Of a stretch of 64,000 bases of DNA, positions 1 to 10,026 are shown piece after piece (position 1 is the first letter of the stretch; each line of letters starts with the position of its first letter). A program made the translations under genes and the position numbers. This stretch comes from Monocercomonoides exilis (lineage: Eukaryota > Preaxostyla > Oxymonadida > Polymastigidae), in the NCBI GenBank assembly GCA_001643675.2, contig LSRY02000004.1, positions 124,001-188,000 of the forward strand, read 5' to 3'. The notes beneath the pieces were generated by a model that had not been told where the DNA came from, did not search any database, and saw only the letters and a list, made by a program, of their open reading frames with translations.

Positions 1-2633
1 CTTAAAAAGCATCAATTTAAAGCAAAGCCATTCAATAAAAAGGTATTTATTAGAAAAATCATTAGATATTTGATTCAATTCTTTTGAAAGATTGTTACGG
101 CATGCGGAACTCTTGGATTAAAACAAATAGCAAAAGCCAAAACAGTCATACCCAAGGTGTGCTTTCTCCTATCAATAAATTATGAAATATTGTTATAATG
201 ATTTGTTTTTGAAATAGACTCCAGAATTTGTTCGTCGTGTAAAAAAGCAGCTAAAACAATGCAAAACGAATGAGATTGTTGCAAAGCAAAGTCATAAAGC
301 GTTTAAGGCTCTTCCATTAAACGAATCTATTTTTTCAACTGTTTGCATGTTTCTTTTTAAACGTTCAAATTTTTTAAATCAATAAATATATTTAAAGGTT
401 ACGGGAGTACCGCCTCGTAAGCTTCCAAATGTTACAAAGCCACAACCTTTCACTTTGTTGAGCGATCAAAGGGCGCAGCGCTCTCTAGCACATAACAGTG
501 AAAAAAGTTTAGAAAAGGAGGAAGGTGAACAATTTGTGTTTAAAGCTCGTCCAGTTCCAAAATACAAAACGATTGTTTGATAAACTTTCAATAATTTTTA
601 AAATCTGAAAATGATAATAATTTATAGCAACCAATTCAACGTCATGAAACAAAAATAGAAGTTAAGCCATTTCGCCTTCTAACAGATTTGAGAGGAAAGC
701 ATGAAGAGGTTTGACTTTTCACTTTTTGTGTTTAGTAATTGATTCAAACTTTCTTTACAGGAACATATTAAGGAGGAAATAGAAAAGAAGAAAGAAGAAG
801 AAACAAAAGTTTATCCATTTAAAGCGCTTTCAACAAAACTTGAACATAAACCCTTTGTATGGAATTATTAATTCGTGTTATTGTTTATTTTGATTTGCAT
901 CACCAACATTGCAGGTTCCTGTACTCCCATCATCTTCTGGGTTGCATCAGCCAATTGTGCCAAAGCCATTTCACCTCCATACAGAAGAAAGAGTGCTGGA
1001 GCGCACTTCACGCAAACATTCATCTCGTCCAAACGCTTCATTTTCTCGTTCCTCAAATTCAACGCAGAATGAAACTTCTAGAGAAAAAACTACTTTCAAA
1101 GCGAGGCAAGCAACTGTCTTGCGCAAACCTCCGTTTGTTCCACAGAAATCGACTCGACCATTGACAAAGCCTGTTCAATTTGTCATTCATAGTGATCTAC
1201 GTGCAGAAGAACGCAAGCAGTTTGAAGAAAGGCAAAAACAACGTTTGATGAAAGAAAAAGAAGAGAGAGAGAGAAAGAAGAAAGAAGAAGAAAGAAGGTT
1301 GATGGAGGAAGAAGAAAGATTCAGAGAAGAGCACAAATTCAGAGCTCAGCCTATTCGTGCATCGTTTGACCATCCAACATTTGTCCCAACACTGGGAAGA
1401 TCAAAGCTGACAGAGGCAGCAACACCTCATTTGATGACAAAAGAAAGAGCAGCTGTAAAGTTATGGGAGCTTTACAATCATAGAAGATATTATGAAAATG
1501 ATGTAGATGATAAGCAGTTGGATGAACAAGATGATGAGACCTGCGGAAATGATGGTGAAATGGATGAACTGAATGAAAGCGATGTTGAAAAGCTTAAGAA
1601 AGAAGAGCAAGAGGCAGAAATTGAATATGATCATCGACTGATGACACCTCCTGGGGCAAAAGCGACATTCAATCGGAGCTTTCTCCCAATGGAAATTCGG
1701 TATATCTCTCCAGAATCGACAATCCGCGATGACATGATTTCGAGCAACGATCAACAGCCCAGCAATTCAATTCACGGGCAAGAATTACCTCGCACATCAA
1801 TGGATGATCAAGATGCTCTGAGGATAGAAATTAATCAATTCAATAAAAAGGATGAAGAAAATCGTATGGAAGTTGAAGACAGCAATGAGACTAATAATGC
1901 CATGTCTGTTGTGCCATCTGTCTTTGCAGTTCCGTTAAAACAAAATCTGAACGAAAGTGGTTGTGGTGATGTGATTTCAGAAGAAATACACGAAACAGAA
2001 AACAGAATGGATGTTGAAGAGCCGAAAGAAGTTGAGGATAATGAGCATGAAGATGATAAAATGGCTGAAGAAGCGTTGCTTAGAGAGATTAATGGTGCCG
2101 TATCAAATGAAAAAATGCAGATTGACAGCTGCTCTGAAGGCAGTCATATAAGTAGATTGGAAAGAAATAAAGAATCAATGGAAGTTGAACGTCCAGCTGA
2201 AAAGTTCTCCGAGTGCGAAATGTCTGAAAGGCAACAGATGATACCAATTAAGCGAGCAACGATTGCTCATCCAAGAGCAGCAGAACATTCAAAAAGACAG
2301 GAAAACAAGAGAGAGTGGCGCAAAGCAGAGCAAAATAGGAGAATGACAGACCATCCAAAACGCAGATTGATTCAATTTGAGGAAAAATTAGAGGACGACC
2401 AACGAAATACACCTCAAAGCAAAGGTCATTCCTCGGGTGATCAATGCTCTGATGAGTTTGCGGAGCATTTTGGAGATTCACAGCTCAGAGCCAGAATGAT
2501 TTTGATGAAAAAAAGAGAAGAAAAGCGGATTGAGATAGAGCATCAAGAAAAAAGAAGGAGAGAAGAAGAGGAAGAAAGAGCAATGAAAGAATGGGACGAA
2601 AGGATGCAACGGGAATGGGAATCTGGAAACTGA
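1..2633 (+). CDS. TPX2: TPX2-like spindle assembly factor, 5' partial, seven visible exons
   Basis: I read exons at 1-42, 91-156, 218-340, 398-574, 628-708, 761-856 and 915-2633 (TGA stop), giving 767 residues with the N terminus outside the window. The protein alternates F-[KR]-A-x-P elements (QFKAKP, AFKALP, VFKARP, PFKALS, TFKARQ, KFRAQP) with PF-x-L-x-[TS]-D-x-R elements (PFTLLSDQR, PFRLLTDLRG, PFHLHTEER, QFVIHSDLRAEER). This alternation is the signature of the TPX2 microtubule-binding repeats. In the family these nucleate spindle microtubules, and the N terminus activates Aurora A; that part is not visible here. After the last repeat comes an acidic tail of roughly 400 residues with three N/S-x-M-[ED]-V-E motifs, ending in a charged coiled coil. 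All six introns are 48-61 bp, GT-AG and phase 0. The ATG-rich stretch near 909 is not the start, because the frame continues through upstream exons. The family call is strong; exact splice sites are by eye. Confidence 0.85.
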
Positions 2634-3134
2634 ACATATTCAGTCATTTTTCTTCATGTCACACTTCTCGTTCACTTCACTTCCATCTCTGATCATTTTA
2701 CAAAATCGTGTTTTCAAAATCGTTGAAATTTCAAATCATGCAAGATTGACATATCGTTTTCAATCTTTTCATTTCACTTAACCATCTGTTTTTAAAATCA
2801 TTTCTTTTTATTTTTCATTTTTTTAAATACGTTTTGAGCATTGCTCTCATTTCATTTCAATCTTTTTCATTCATTAAATAAATTTTTACACAATTTTTGA
2901 AACAAACAAACAGAAAAAAAATTACTTTTTAAGATTAAATAATTTCCAATCTTGACAACGTTGAACTGTCTTCGACTAAAATAAACTGCCCAAACAAGAA
3001 TCAACTTTTCTTTTGCATTTTATTTCTTCTTTTCCCACAAAGACAATCAGTAGATGAAAGCAAAAGCGAAATCATATCTGATAAAAAAAATGATGTTTCG
3101 ATCTCTTTAAAACCAAGACCCTCTATCTTGGCTC
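2634..3134. other. Convergent 3' intergenic region
   Basis: AT-rich spacer between the TPX2-like stop (+) and the end of the NOSIP-like gene (-). It contains AATAAA at about 2877-2882, a plausible polyadenylation signal for the + strand gene. I looked here on the minus strand for the missing C-terminal half of NOSIP and saw nothing resembling it. Confidence 0.5.
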
Positions 3135-3627
3135 TCAGCCCTCGACCACCATCCACACCGCTTCTGCTGCTTGCAATGCCTTCAGCTCTTTCAGTCGCCG
3201 ACCATTCACTTCCTTCTGCTTCCCCAGGTTTTCTGCCAGACATTCTTTGCAGAACAGATGCCCTTCCAGACTGATTAGCAAACACACACACAAACACAAA
3301 AACAAAAACAAAAATTGGCAATAGACACCACAACGAAATAATGAACGGAAAAAAAAAAACAAAATGGAAAGATAATGAAAAATGAATGAATGCTTGGCAT
3401 CTGCCTTTTCCTTTTCCCTTCACTTTTCTTTCCACGAGGCCTCGTCTCACCTCCCATGCAAACCACGTCACCGGGTTCCGCGCCTTTTCCAGGCAAAGCG
3501 TGCAGCACCCGAACCCTTTGAACCCATCTGCACCCACGCGCTGCCTTTTCGTTCCATATCCAGCCTCTGCCCGCTCAGACGCTGAGAAGTACGCTCTCGT
3601 GTTCCTGTTCAGGCTGTGCCGACTCAT
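3135..3627 (-). CDS. NOSIP: NOSIP-like U-box protein, short form lacking the C-terminal half
   Basis: Two exons on the minus strand, 3627-3464 and 3270-3135, joined across a 193-bp intron (3463-3271, GTTTGC...ATCAG), encode about 99 residues. The N terminus (MSRHSLNRNTRAYF, then GYGTKRQR) matches the conserved start of nitric oxide synthase-interacting proteins. It is followed by a U-box-like segment, CCTLCLEKARNPVT joined to CLEGHLFCKECLAENL, and a basic helix (KQKEVNGRRLKELK). In the family this is an E3 ubiquitin ligase that also associates with spliceosomes. Full-length relatives have roughly 300 residues with a second U-box-like part. Here the frame stops soon after the helix and no further exon was found, so this is a short form, a truncated pseudogene, or has a missed exon. 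The intron carries a CA/CAAAAA simple repeat near 3280-3320. The locus is more GC-rich than its surroundings. Confidence 0.6.
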
Positions 3628-3908
3628 TTTTTGTCTTGTGACGTTTCATTGATATTTAAAAAAATTCTTTTTAAATTTTTTTTCAAAATTTTAATTTAAT
3701 AATAAATGATAATACTTTATTTTCAATTCTATTTTGTTTCATCAGAAAAAAAAATTAATACTCCAAACAAATTACAACATTAACTTTTTGATATTGTGTA
3801 AACAATGTTTTGTTGAATTGCCAATAACATAAAACCTTAAATCTTTTAAAAATGAGCCAAAATGATATGATTTCATTCCTCAATAAATTGACATTTTGAA
3901 TTTGTTAT

Positions 3909-4397
3909 TTAATCTTTCTTTGCTGCATACAACCATGACGTTGTTCCCAAAACTTCGTCTTCTTCCTCTTTGGTAAGATCTGCTGCAATTCCCCAATCAG
4001 CGCGAATCTCTTTTGCTGTTTTGTTGTGGAGCTTGGCAACAGCTGCTCTCACAAGAAGTTTGAATAATGAAGGAATAATCAATTTATCAGCATTGACCAA
4101 CATTCTCAAATGTTGATCATTATTTGCAGTAACTTTCTGAACAAATTTTTGGTCCCAGTCTTGTTTATCTGCCTCTGGAACAGATGAATCGTTATCTGAT
4201 TTTGCGTGATACTCGCAATATTCAAGAATGTGTTTAAGATCCTCGCTGTGAACTGAATCCAATGTGATTTCTTCCTCTGCACTTGCGACTTCTAACAAAT
4301 TCTTAAGCATTTGAGATTGAAGCACAACATTCTTTGGTGCGGTAACTGTAACTCCATCAGCTGATAACAAACGATAAACTTCTCCCTCTGCAGACAT
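3909..4397 (-). CDS. SKP1: SKP1-like SCF ubiquitin ligase adaptor
   Basis: Intronless, 162 residues, the usual size for SKP1. The N-terminal half has the Skp1 BTB/POZ pattern (L-x-S-x-D-G, then a central S-E-D-L-x-x-I-L-E-Y-C-x-Y-H segment and an acidic insert, then W-D-x-x-F). The C-terminal half has LVNADKLIIPSLFKLLVRAA followed by NKTAKEIRADWGI and LTKEEEDEV, matching the F-box-binding helices (family form: G-K-T-P-E-E-I-R-x-x-F-N-I...F-T-x-E-E-E). The family links F-box substrate receptors to cullin-1. The final conserved W survives in TSWLY, but the last residues (AAKKD) depart from the usual end. The start is the first in-frame ATG, giving a normal N terminus. The TAA stop is followed by A, forming TAAA. 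Confidence 0.88.
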   Translation of the reverse strand: MSAEGEVYRLLSADGVTVTAPKNVVLQSQMLKNLLEVASAEEEITLDSVHSEDLKHILEYCEYHAKSDNDSSVPEADKQDWDQKFVQKVTANNDQHLRMLVNADKLIIPSLFKLLVRAAVAKLHNKTAKEIRADWGIAADLTKEEEDEVLGTTSWLYAAKKD

Positions 4398-4938
4398 CTT
4401 TTGTTTATTTAATTCTTGAAATAATTCAAACCATTATTACGTATTATTCTAACCATAATAATTTTATTCCATTGTGTTTTCCTTTAATGAGTTTCGTTGC
4501 TCCTGCTACTTAATAATGTTGACATACGAAAAAATGTTTGTATTTATATTTATGAAATATTTGATTATTTTGAAATTTAAAGAATTTGGTTATGATATTA
4601 TTTATGATGGTTTGTGTTATCAATTTGGACGAATAAAAAACTTATGAAATGACTTTGACTAAATAAATGAGGTTGATTTTTTGCTTTATCATATTTTTTT
4701 CTGGATTGTTTCAAACTTAAAGAATGTCCAAAAATTCTCACATCCTGTTGAAGTGAAAGTTTATTCATTTTTTTGAAAAATGAACTTAGAATGTTTGAAA
4801 TAATTTGTTTCAGTTATATATATTCGTCTATATTGATATATATGTTATCATTATCGATTATTCTTGACATTTGAAGATTTTGTCCCAATATTCTTTTTAT
4901 GAAACTGTAAATGATGTATTTGTTCTGTTTCTTTTATT
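4398..4938. promoter_or_regulatory. Divergent intergenic region between SKP1 and the serine-rich gene
   Basis: The two genes are transcribed away from each other, so this 541-bp AT-rich stretch should hold both promoters. I could not identify a specific initiator or TATA element. A short upstream first exon of the right-hand gene could also lie here, since that gene's N terminus is not settled. Confidence 0.4.
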
Positions 4939-7900
4939 ATGATTTTATTATTATTTGCAATAGTAATAGAAAAATGTTGTTTACAACCTCAGTTCACTGA
5001 TCATATTCGTATTACAAAAGGAAATTTTCCTGGAGATGAACCACCAGATAAGTCTGCTCTTCCGTATCAAAAATCAAATTCTTACGGAAGATTTTTTGCT
5101 GAAGATAATGAAGAGGAATTTTTAGTTCCATTAAGCTCCAATCCTGGTTTGTAATTTGTTTGCAGTTGTTTGTTTATAAAATAGTCATATTTTTTTGTTT
5201 CAATTTGAAATAGGTTCACCAAAACCACCTGTTTCATTCACATTTCCTTCCTCACCTCAATCATCACAAAATCAAAACTCAATTAGTACCACTGCTTCAA
5301 CTAGTTCAAATGAACAAAGACAAGAATCTTCTTCTTCATTTATGAAACCACCTGTAAAACCACCTGCACCACAACAAATTCAACAGCCAGTCCAACAGAC
5401 AGCAAGTCTAAAGGAAACTCCTATTCAATCAGATGCATTTGGTGGGCATTCCACAGTTGTTGGATCAGCATCTAAACAAAATTTACAACAGAATTCTCAG
5501 CAATCAGTTGTTGATTCAGATGCTTACAATATTGTTCAAGAACCAGCTGTAACACAAACTTCAAATACTACTCAAAATGTTCGATTTTATCGTTCAAATG
5601 ATCTTAGTTTACCAATTTTTGAAATTCCATCATTTTCATTCAGTACCAATTATCAGAGCAGCGCAATTAATCTTATAGACAAAGAAAATGATTCAAAAGA
5701 AAAGCACATAGCTAAGTTTCCGCATGCGCCTTTTGATTTGGAAATTTACAGAACAGGAGCTGTTTTTCAAACCCAGCTAATTGGAAGATCAAATTTCATT
5801 CCAAATAGTTCTTTTTTGTTGAGTGAACAAAACAGCACTGTGCATTCCCCTTCAATGCAGTTTCATCTGAAAGAGCATGTTGATATTCAGCGATGCGATC
5901 GGTTTCGTTTACCGTTAAATGTACAAGATCCAACTCAGGTGCTGATTCTTCCTTCAGTTGCTTTGTCAAATGCATATGGAGAACTTGGAATTGATGAAAT
6001 ATCAAATCGCTTCTTTTCTTCTGCAATGTCTTCTTCTAATTCTGCTTTTGCATCTTCTGTATCACAAGCACAAAATGCTTCTTCTTTGAAAGAAGACACT
6101 GCCAGGAACGATAAGAAATCTCCTTTCTTTTCCATCGATATCATTTCTGCTTCAATCTCCAAAGTTGTCGATGCTTCGCGTTTTCCTCCTTCTTCTCATT
6201 CAAACATCCGCACTTCAGATGCACATGCCCCACAAAAAAGCCTTCCGCCACAAAAAAGAAGCAGCAAAAGGAGCGTCTTTCGAGTACATTCGCTGAAAGA
6301 CGGGGTGATGGGAGTGAGTGAAGGCATTCTCGAAGAGTGCCCGCCGTCTCTCAGCCGCCTTGTGGCACAGACAAGCATCTGCCTGTTCTCCCCCACCCAT
6401 CCTCATCCCCTGACACACGTCTTGCCTTCTGCTCATGTGTTCTCCATCACCCCGATTGCCTTCAACAACATCAAAAATAACAGCAATATATTGCCTTCTG
6501 ATGGAAACAGTGAAGAATCCATTGAAAACGCTGAATCATCCCAGACTTCTTCCTCTTCTTCTGTTATGCAGCTGTCAGAAGGAGAGGAAGAGACGCCGAG
6601 TGTTTATGAGGCAGAGACCGAGCTGACTGTGTGCTATCGCATCACCTCTCTTCATTCTGATGCTTCTGCTTATTCAAATGATGCACCTCTCACTCCACTC
6701 AATTCTGCTCCAGATGAACTGAACAATCAATCTCACTCTAAACCAACAGAGAATTCTGCTTCTGCTTCTTCTGCTTCCTCTTCCTCCTCTTCTTCTTCTT
6801 CCTCTGTTTCTAATCCTTCTTCTCGCCATATTTCTATATTGAAAAATGTGAATGTGGAAGACAGCACAAAAGAAGAATTGAATCCATCTTCGTCTGACTC
6901 TCTTCTTCTGACACAAGAACTGCAGATGCCATCAATTCCGAAGCCAATTTCGTTTCTTCGTGGTTTGTCTACCAGTCAAGGCGATGAAGCAAAGGAAAAG
7001 CAATCTTCTTCCTCATCACCTGAGAATCATTCGGCATACTCTTCCGCATCAGCCTCTTCTTCTTCTCCCTCTGAAACTGAACGTGATGATGTTCTTGTGC
7101 TGAGTCCAACATTTAATGTTGTGGCAGTGACAGAAGACGTATCATGGGAGCCACATTATTCTCTTCTTATTTCTTTGGATGGAAACACACAAAGGTTTCA
7201 TTCTAATTCAATTTTAATGCTTATTTGATTTATTTCTTCTTCTTCTTCTTCTTCTTCAATTTTAAATTATATTTGAATTGACCTTTCTTTTATTATTCAT
7301 TTTTATTTATTTATTTATTTCATTCAGTTTGTCATTTTCAGCCACTCTTCACTCAAAAGCCTCACAATCATCACTTTCTTTTGCAGATGGTTCATCTTCT
7401 CCGCTCAAAAGTGTCATTTCTCCTTTGACTCTTTCATTCGTTGCATCAGACACGCCTTCCTCAAATGCTTTGTCTGCCTCTGCTTTTCATCCAGCTTCTG
7501 TTTCTTCTCTTTCCTCACTCAACTCCTTTGAGCCATATGCTGAGCGGAAAAGAAGAGCAGAAGATGGATTGCGTTCACTCACCAATGCTTCTTCTGCTTC
7601 AAATGACTGGCAAAGGCAATTCATTCACAACAGCCCTGAAAAGCAGCTGTTGAAGAATGGATCATCAATGATGAAGATGTCAGAGGCAGAAGAAGACGGG
7701 AAAAAAAGCAAAAGTTATCAAAAGCACCAGAATGAAGCAGATGCCAATCGAATGTTGTATCAATTCCCAGCTGTTGGCTCATCTTCTGTTGTGCTGTGTC
7801 CTCATTCAATAGACAGCAGTGATGCTTCTGATGGACATATGGAAAGAGATTTTGATGATTCTGTTATTGAAACTTCTTCATCTGCAACTGCTTCTTCTAT

Positions 7901-9283
7901 CCTTCCTTCTTCTTCTTCTTCTTCAACCACTTCTAGTTATTCTTCAGACAATTCACATTTGTCAATAGCATCTCCAAAAGAGAAACAGAAGATGGCCAGC
8001 ATCACCCGCTCTGTTATTTATGATGCATCTTCTGTTCCGCACACAGCCTCTTCGCATTTCTCGTCTCCGGCTGTGCAGATCAGAATCACGAACAGCCTCA
8101 CAAAAATAAACCAGCAGAAAAGTCTGTTTTTGCGTTATTCTGTTTTTATTTGCTTTTTGAGCAGTTTTTTCTCTTATTATCCAATATTTGTCTCAAATGA
8201 ATGCTTATCTAATTATTCTTCAGTACTTCCACCAGGTGTCATTCAAATATATCAGCTTCCAAATGCTCATAAAAAAGGTGTTAACAATAAGAACATCCAC
8301 TCAAAATATACCCTCCCTCATCTCATTGGAACAGTCAACATGACATCGCCGCTTCATCCTGGTGGTTTGTTTATTTTATCTCTTTCATTTCAATCATTTC
8401 TCACAATTATGATAATACCTATTGAACAATCGATCTTTATTGTATTTCATTTTCTTCTCTTTTATTAATAACCATTCTATTTTTTGACAAGAATCATTTG
8501 AGTTTCCTCTTATCACTTCGTCTTCGTCCATTCGGTGTCGTCGTTCGTTGCTCTCTTTGAGGAGCACAAAGAACGGCGAAGCTGGGTTTGAACTCTGTTT
8601 TCTTGCTTCAATAATTTATTATCATTTTGATATTTATTTCTTTTTTAATTTATTTGTTTGTTTGATGTTTTTATTAATCTAAAAAACGCCTTCCTTGTCT
8701 TTTTCTAATGGTTAGTACTGTTGAGCTGATTTGCACAAAAGACATTCAATCGAATAGATCAGACGCCGAAGAATGTGCAGATGCTTCAGCAAAAGAAGTT
8801 TGTTGTCATTCATTTTTTTGAATTATGTTTTAAAAAATAAATTTCATAATTCAATTTTCTGTTCAATTTTCATTTTTGTTGTTTCTTTTGTATGTTTTAT
8901 TGTCTCTTCTTCAGATATTGATGAAAGATAGCATTGCCTCTCAGCAGAACAGAATGAGTATTTTGTCTTCATTCACCAGCCATCCTCTTCCCTCACACAT
9001 CTCAACCTCTTCTTCTCCTCTCTTTGCATCTCGCACTTCTCCTTCATCCTCTTCAATGTTCTCCTCCTCTCCTTCTTCTTCCTCCTCTTCTCCTTCTCCT
9101 TCAACATCATCTGTATCATCTCCCTGTTCTGTTAATGCATCTCCAATGCCTTTGGCTGTTGTTGAATGGGAGCTGTCTTTTTCTTCTCCTTCTCCATCTT
9201 CTCTTTCTCTTCAGTCTGAAAGCGAACAAAATGAAAAGTCAACTGCTCGTGTGAGATATTCTTATGAGATTGAATACACATAA
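4939..9283 (+). CDS. Large serine-rich protein, about seven exons, possible arrestin-fold/Rgp1-like
   Basis: Frame and splice signals support exons near 4939-5146, 5214-7194, 7328-8121, 8224-8364, about 8493/8504-8585, 8716-8797 and 8915-9283 (TAA), about 1,220 residues. Intron phases agree at every junction; the acceptor near 8492-8503 is the least certain. Predicted donors are mostly GTTTG. The protein is dominated by Ser tracts encoded by TCT/TCC/TCA runs (for example around 6750-6820 and 9050-9120), so most of it is probably disordered. More ordered parts are the first 350 residues and the C-terminal segment with KYTLPHLIGTVNM and AVVEWELSF. The latter recalls beta strands of arrestin-fold trafficking proteins such as Rgp1, but this is a faint resemblance and not an assignment. 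The first ATG gives a hydrophobic N terminus (MILLLFAIVI) that could be a signal anchor or an artefact of a missed upstream exon. Confidence 0.6.
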
Positions 9284-10021
9284 ACACTCTGAAATTGCAT
9301 TGTTGAATATCTTATCCTTTTTACAATTGCCCATTTCACTCGCCTCATCTGAACAAAGCTCAGAAATGAAATCTTTTTTATATTTCTAATTTCTGAATAA
9401 ATAAGGAATTTGTTATTTTTTTTTTTTCATTTTTATTGAAAAGTTGAAAGAAACAGGCAATTCATAGAATGCATAAGTGACAGTGAGTATTTATAAAAGA
9501 TAGAAAATTGATATGACCAATCAATCTGCTTCTCTGAAGCATTCTTGATTCCATCGCTCGACGAATGCCACGATAAAAAAGTGGTTTGTCTTCGCCAGGT
9601 CGATGGAATGAGTTAAAGAAATACAAGCAAAGCAAACAGAAAGAGAATAAATGTTGAAAAAATGTTCGAACATAATCAGCCGAAAAGGATTAGATACATA
9701 TCAAAGAGGAGGAAGATGAGAGAACAAGGATAATGAAAGATAAATAGACACAGCTATCAGAAAGAATAATGTTAGCCTGAAGTGATGAAGACAATAAAGA
9801 TCAAGCAAACAACTAATAAGAAGACAGCAAAAGAGAAAGAACAAAGAAAATGAATGAATTGTAATGATGAATTAAAGGGGAAAAAAAAAGAATTAAAAAA
9901 GCAACTCCATTTCTAAAAGTTGTTTAGAAATAGCACAAATGTTTCATATGGAATTGCTCTAATAAAAAGAACAATGAAACATTTTGAATGTTTTTTTTTT
10001 TCTTGTTGTTTCAATGAGTCT
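9284..10021. other. Convergent 3' intergenic region
   Basis: Lies between the ends of the serine-rich gene (+) and the PAT1-like gene (-). It contains AATAAA at about 9397 for the + strand gene, a long T run at 9417-9428, and the hairpin listed separately. The rest is purine-rich AT sequence with no reading frame that looks coding. Confidence 0.5.
9548..9609. other. Imperfect stem-loop in 3' intergenic DNA
   Basis: ATTCCATCG (9548-9556) pairs perfectly with CGATGGAAT (9601-9609). Inside, CGAA (9562-9565) pairs with TTCG (9591-9594) and CCAC (9568-9571) with GTGG (9581-9584), closing a GATAAAAAA loop. The nested arrangement is more ordered than the surrounding DNA. It could be an mRNA 3' end structure or a small structured RNA; no known RNA family was recognised. 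Confidence 0.4.
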
Positions 10022-10026
10022 TTATT
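10021..10026 (-). terminator. Polyadenylation hexamer overlapping the PAT1-like stop codon
   Basis: On the minus strand the TAA stop (10024-10022) sits inside AATAAA. An overlap of stop codon and poly(A) signal is known in trichomonads (UAAA). Here it is suggestive only, because the codons before it are lysines that create the hexamer by chance easily. Confidence 0.3.

Noticed and set aside
909-2633. 574-residue frame taken as a complete gene
   Set aside because: Upstream exons carry further TPX2 elements in phase, so this is only the last exon plus a few intron codons.
3001-3627. 208-residue minus-strand frame over the NOSIP-like locus
   Set aside because: It reads through the intron and out of frame in exon 2. 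The spliced form restores the U-box-like sequence.
8560-8600. GGTTTGAACTC near 8585 as a tRNA T-arm
   Set aside because: No matching D-arm, anticodon arm or acceptor stem. It spans a predicted exon end and GTTTGA donor.
9782-9788. GTGATGA as a box C of a snoRNA
   Set aside because: No box D at a suitable downstream distance and no closing stem.
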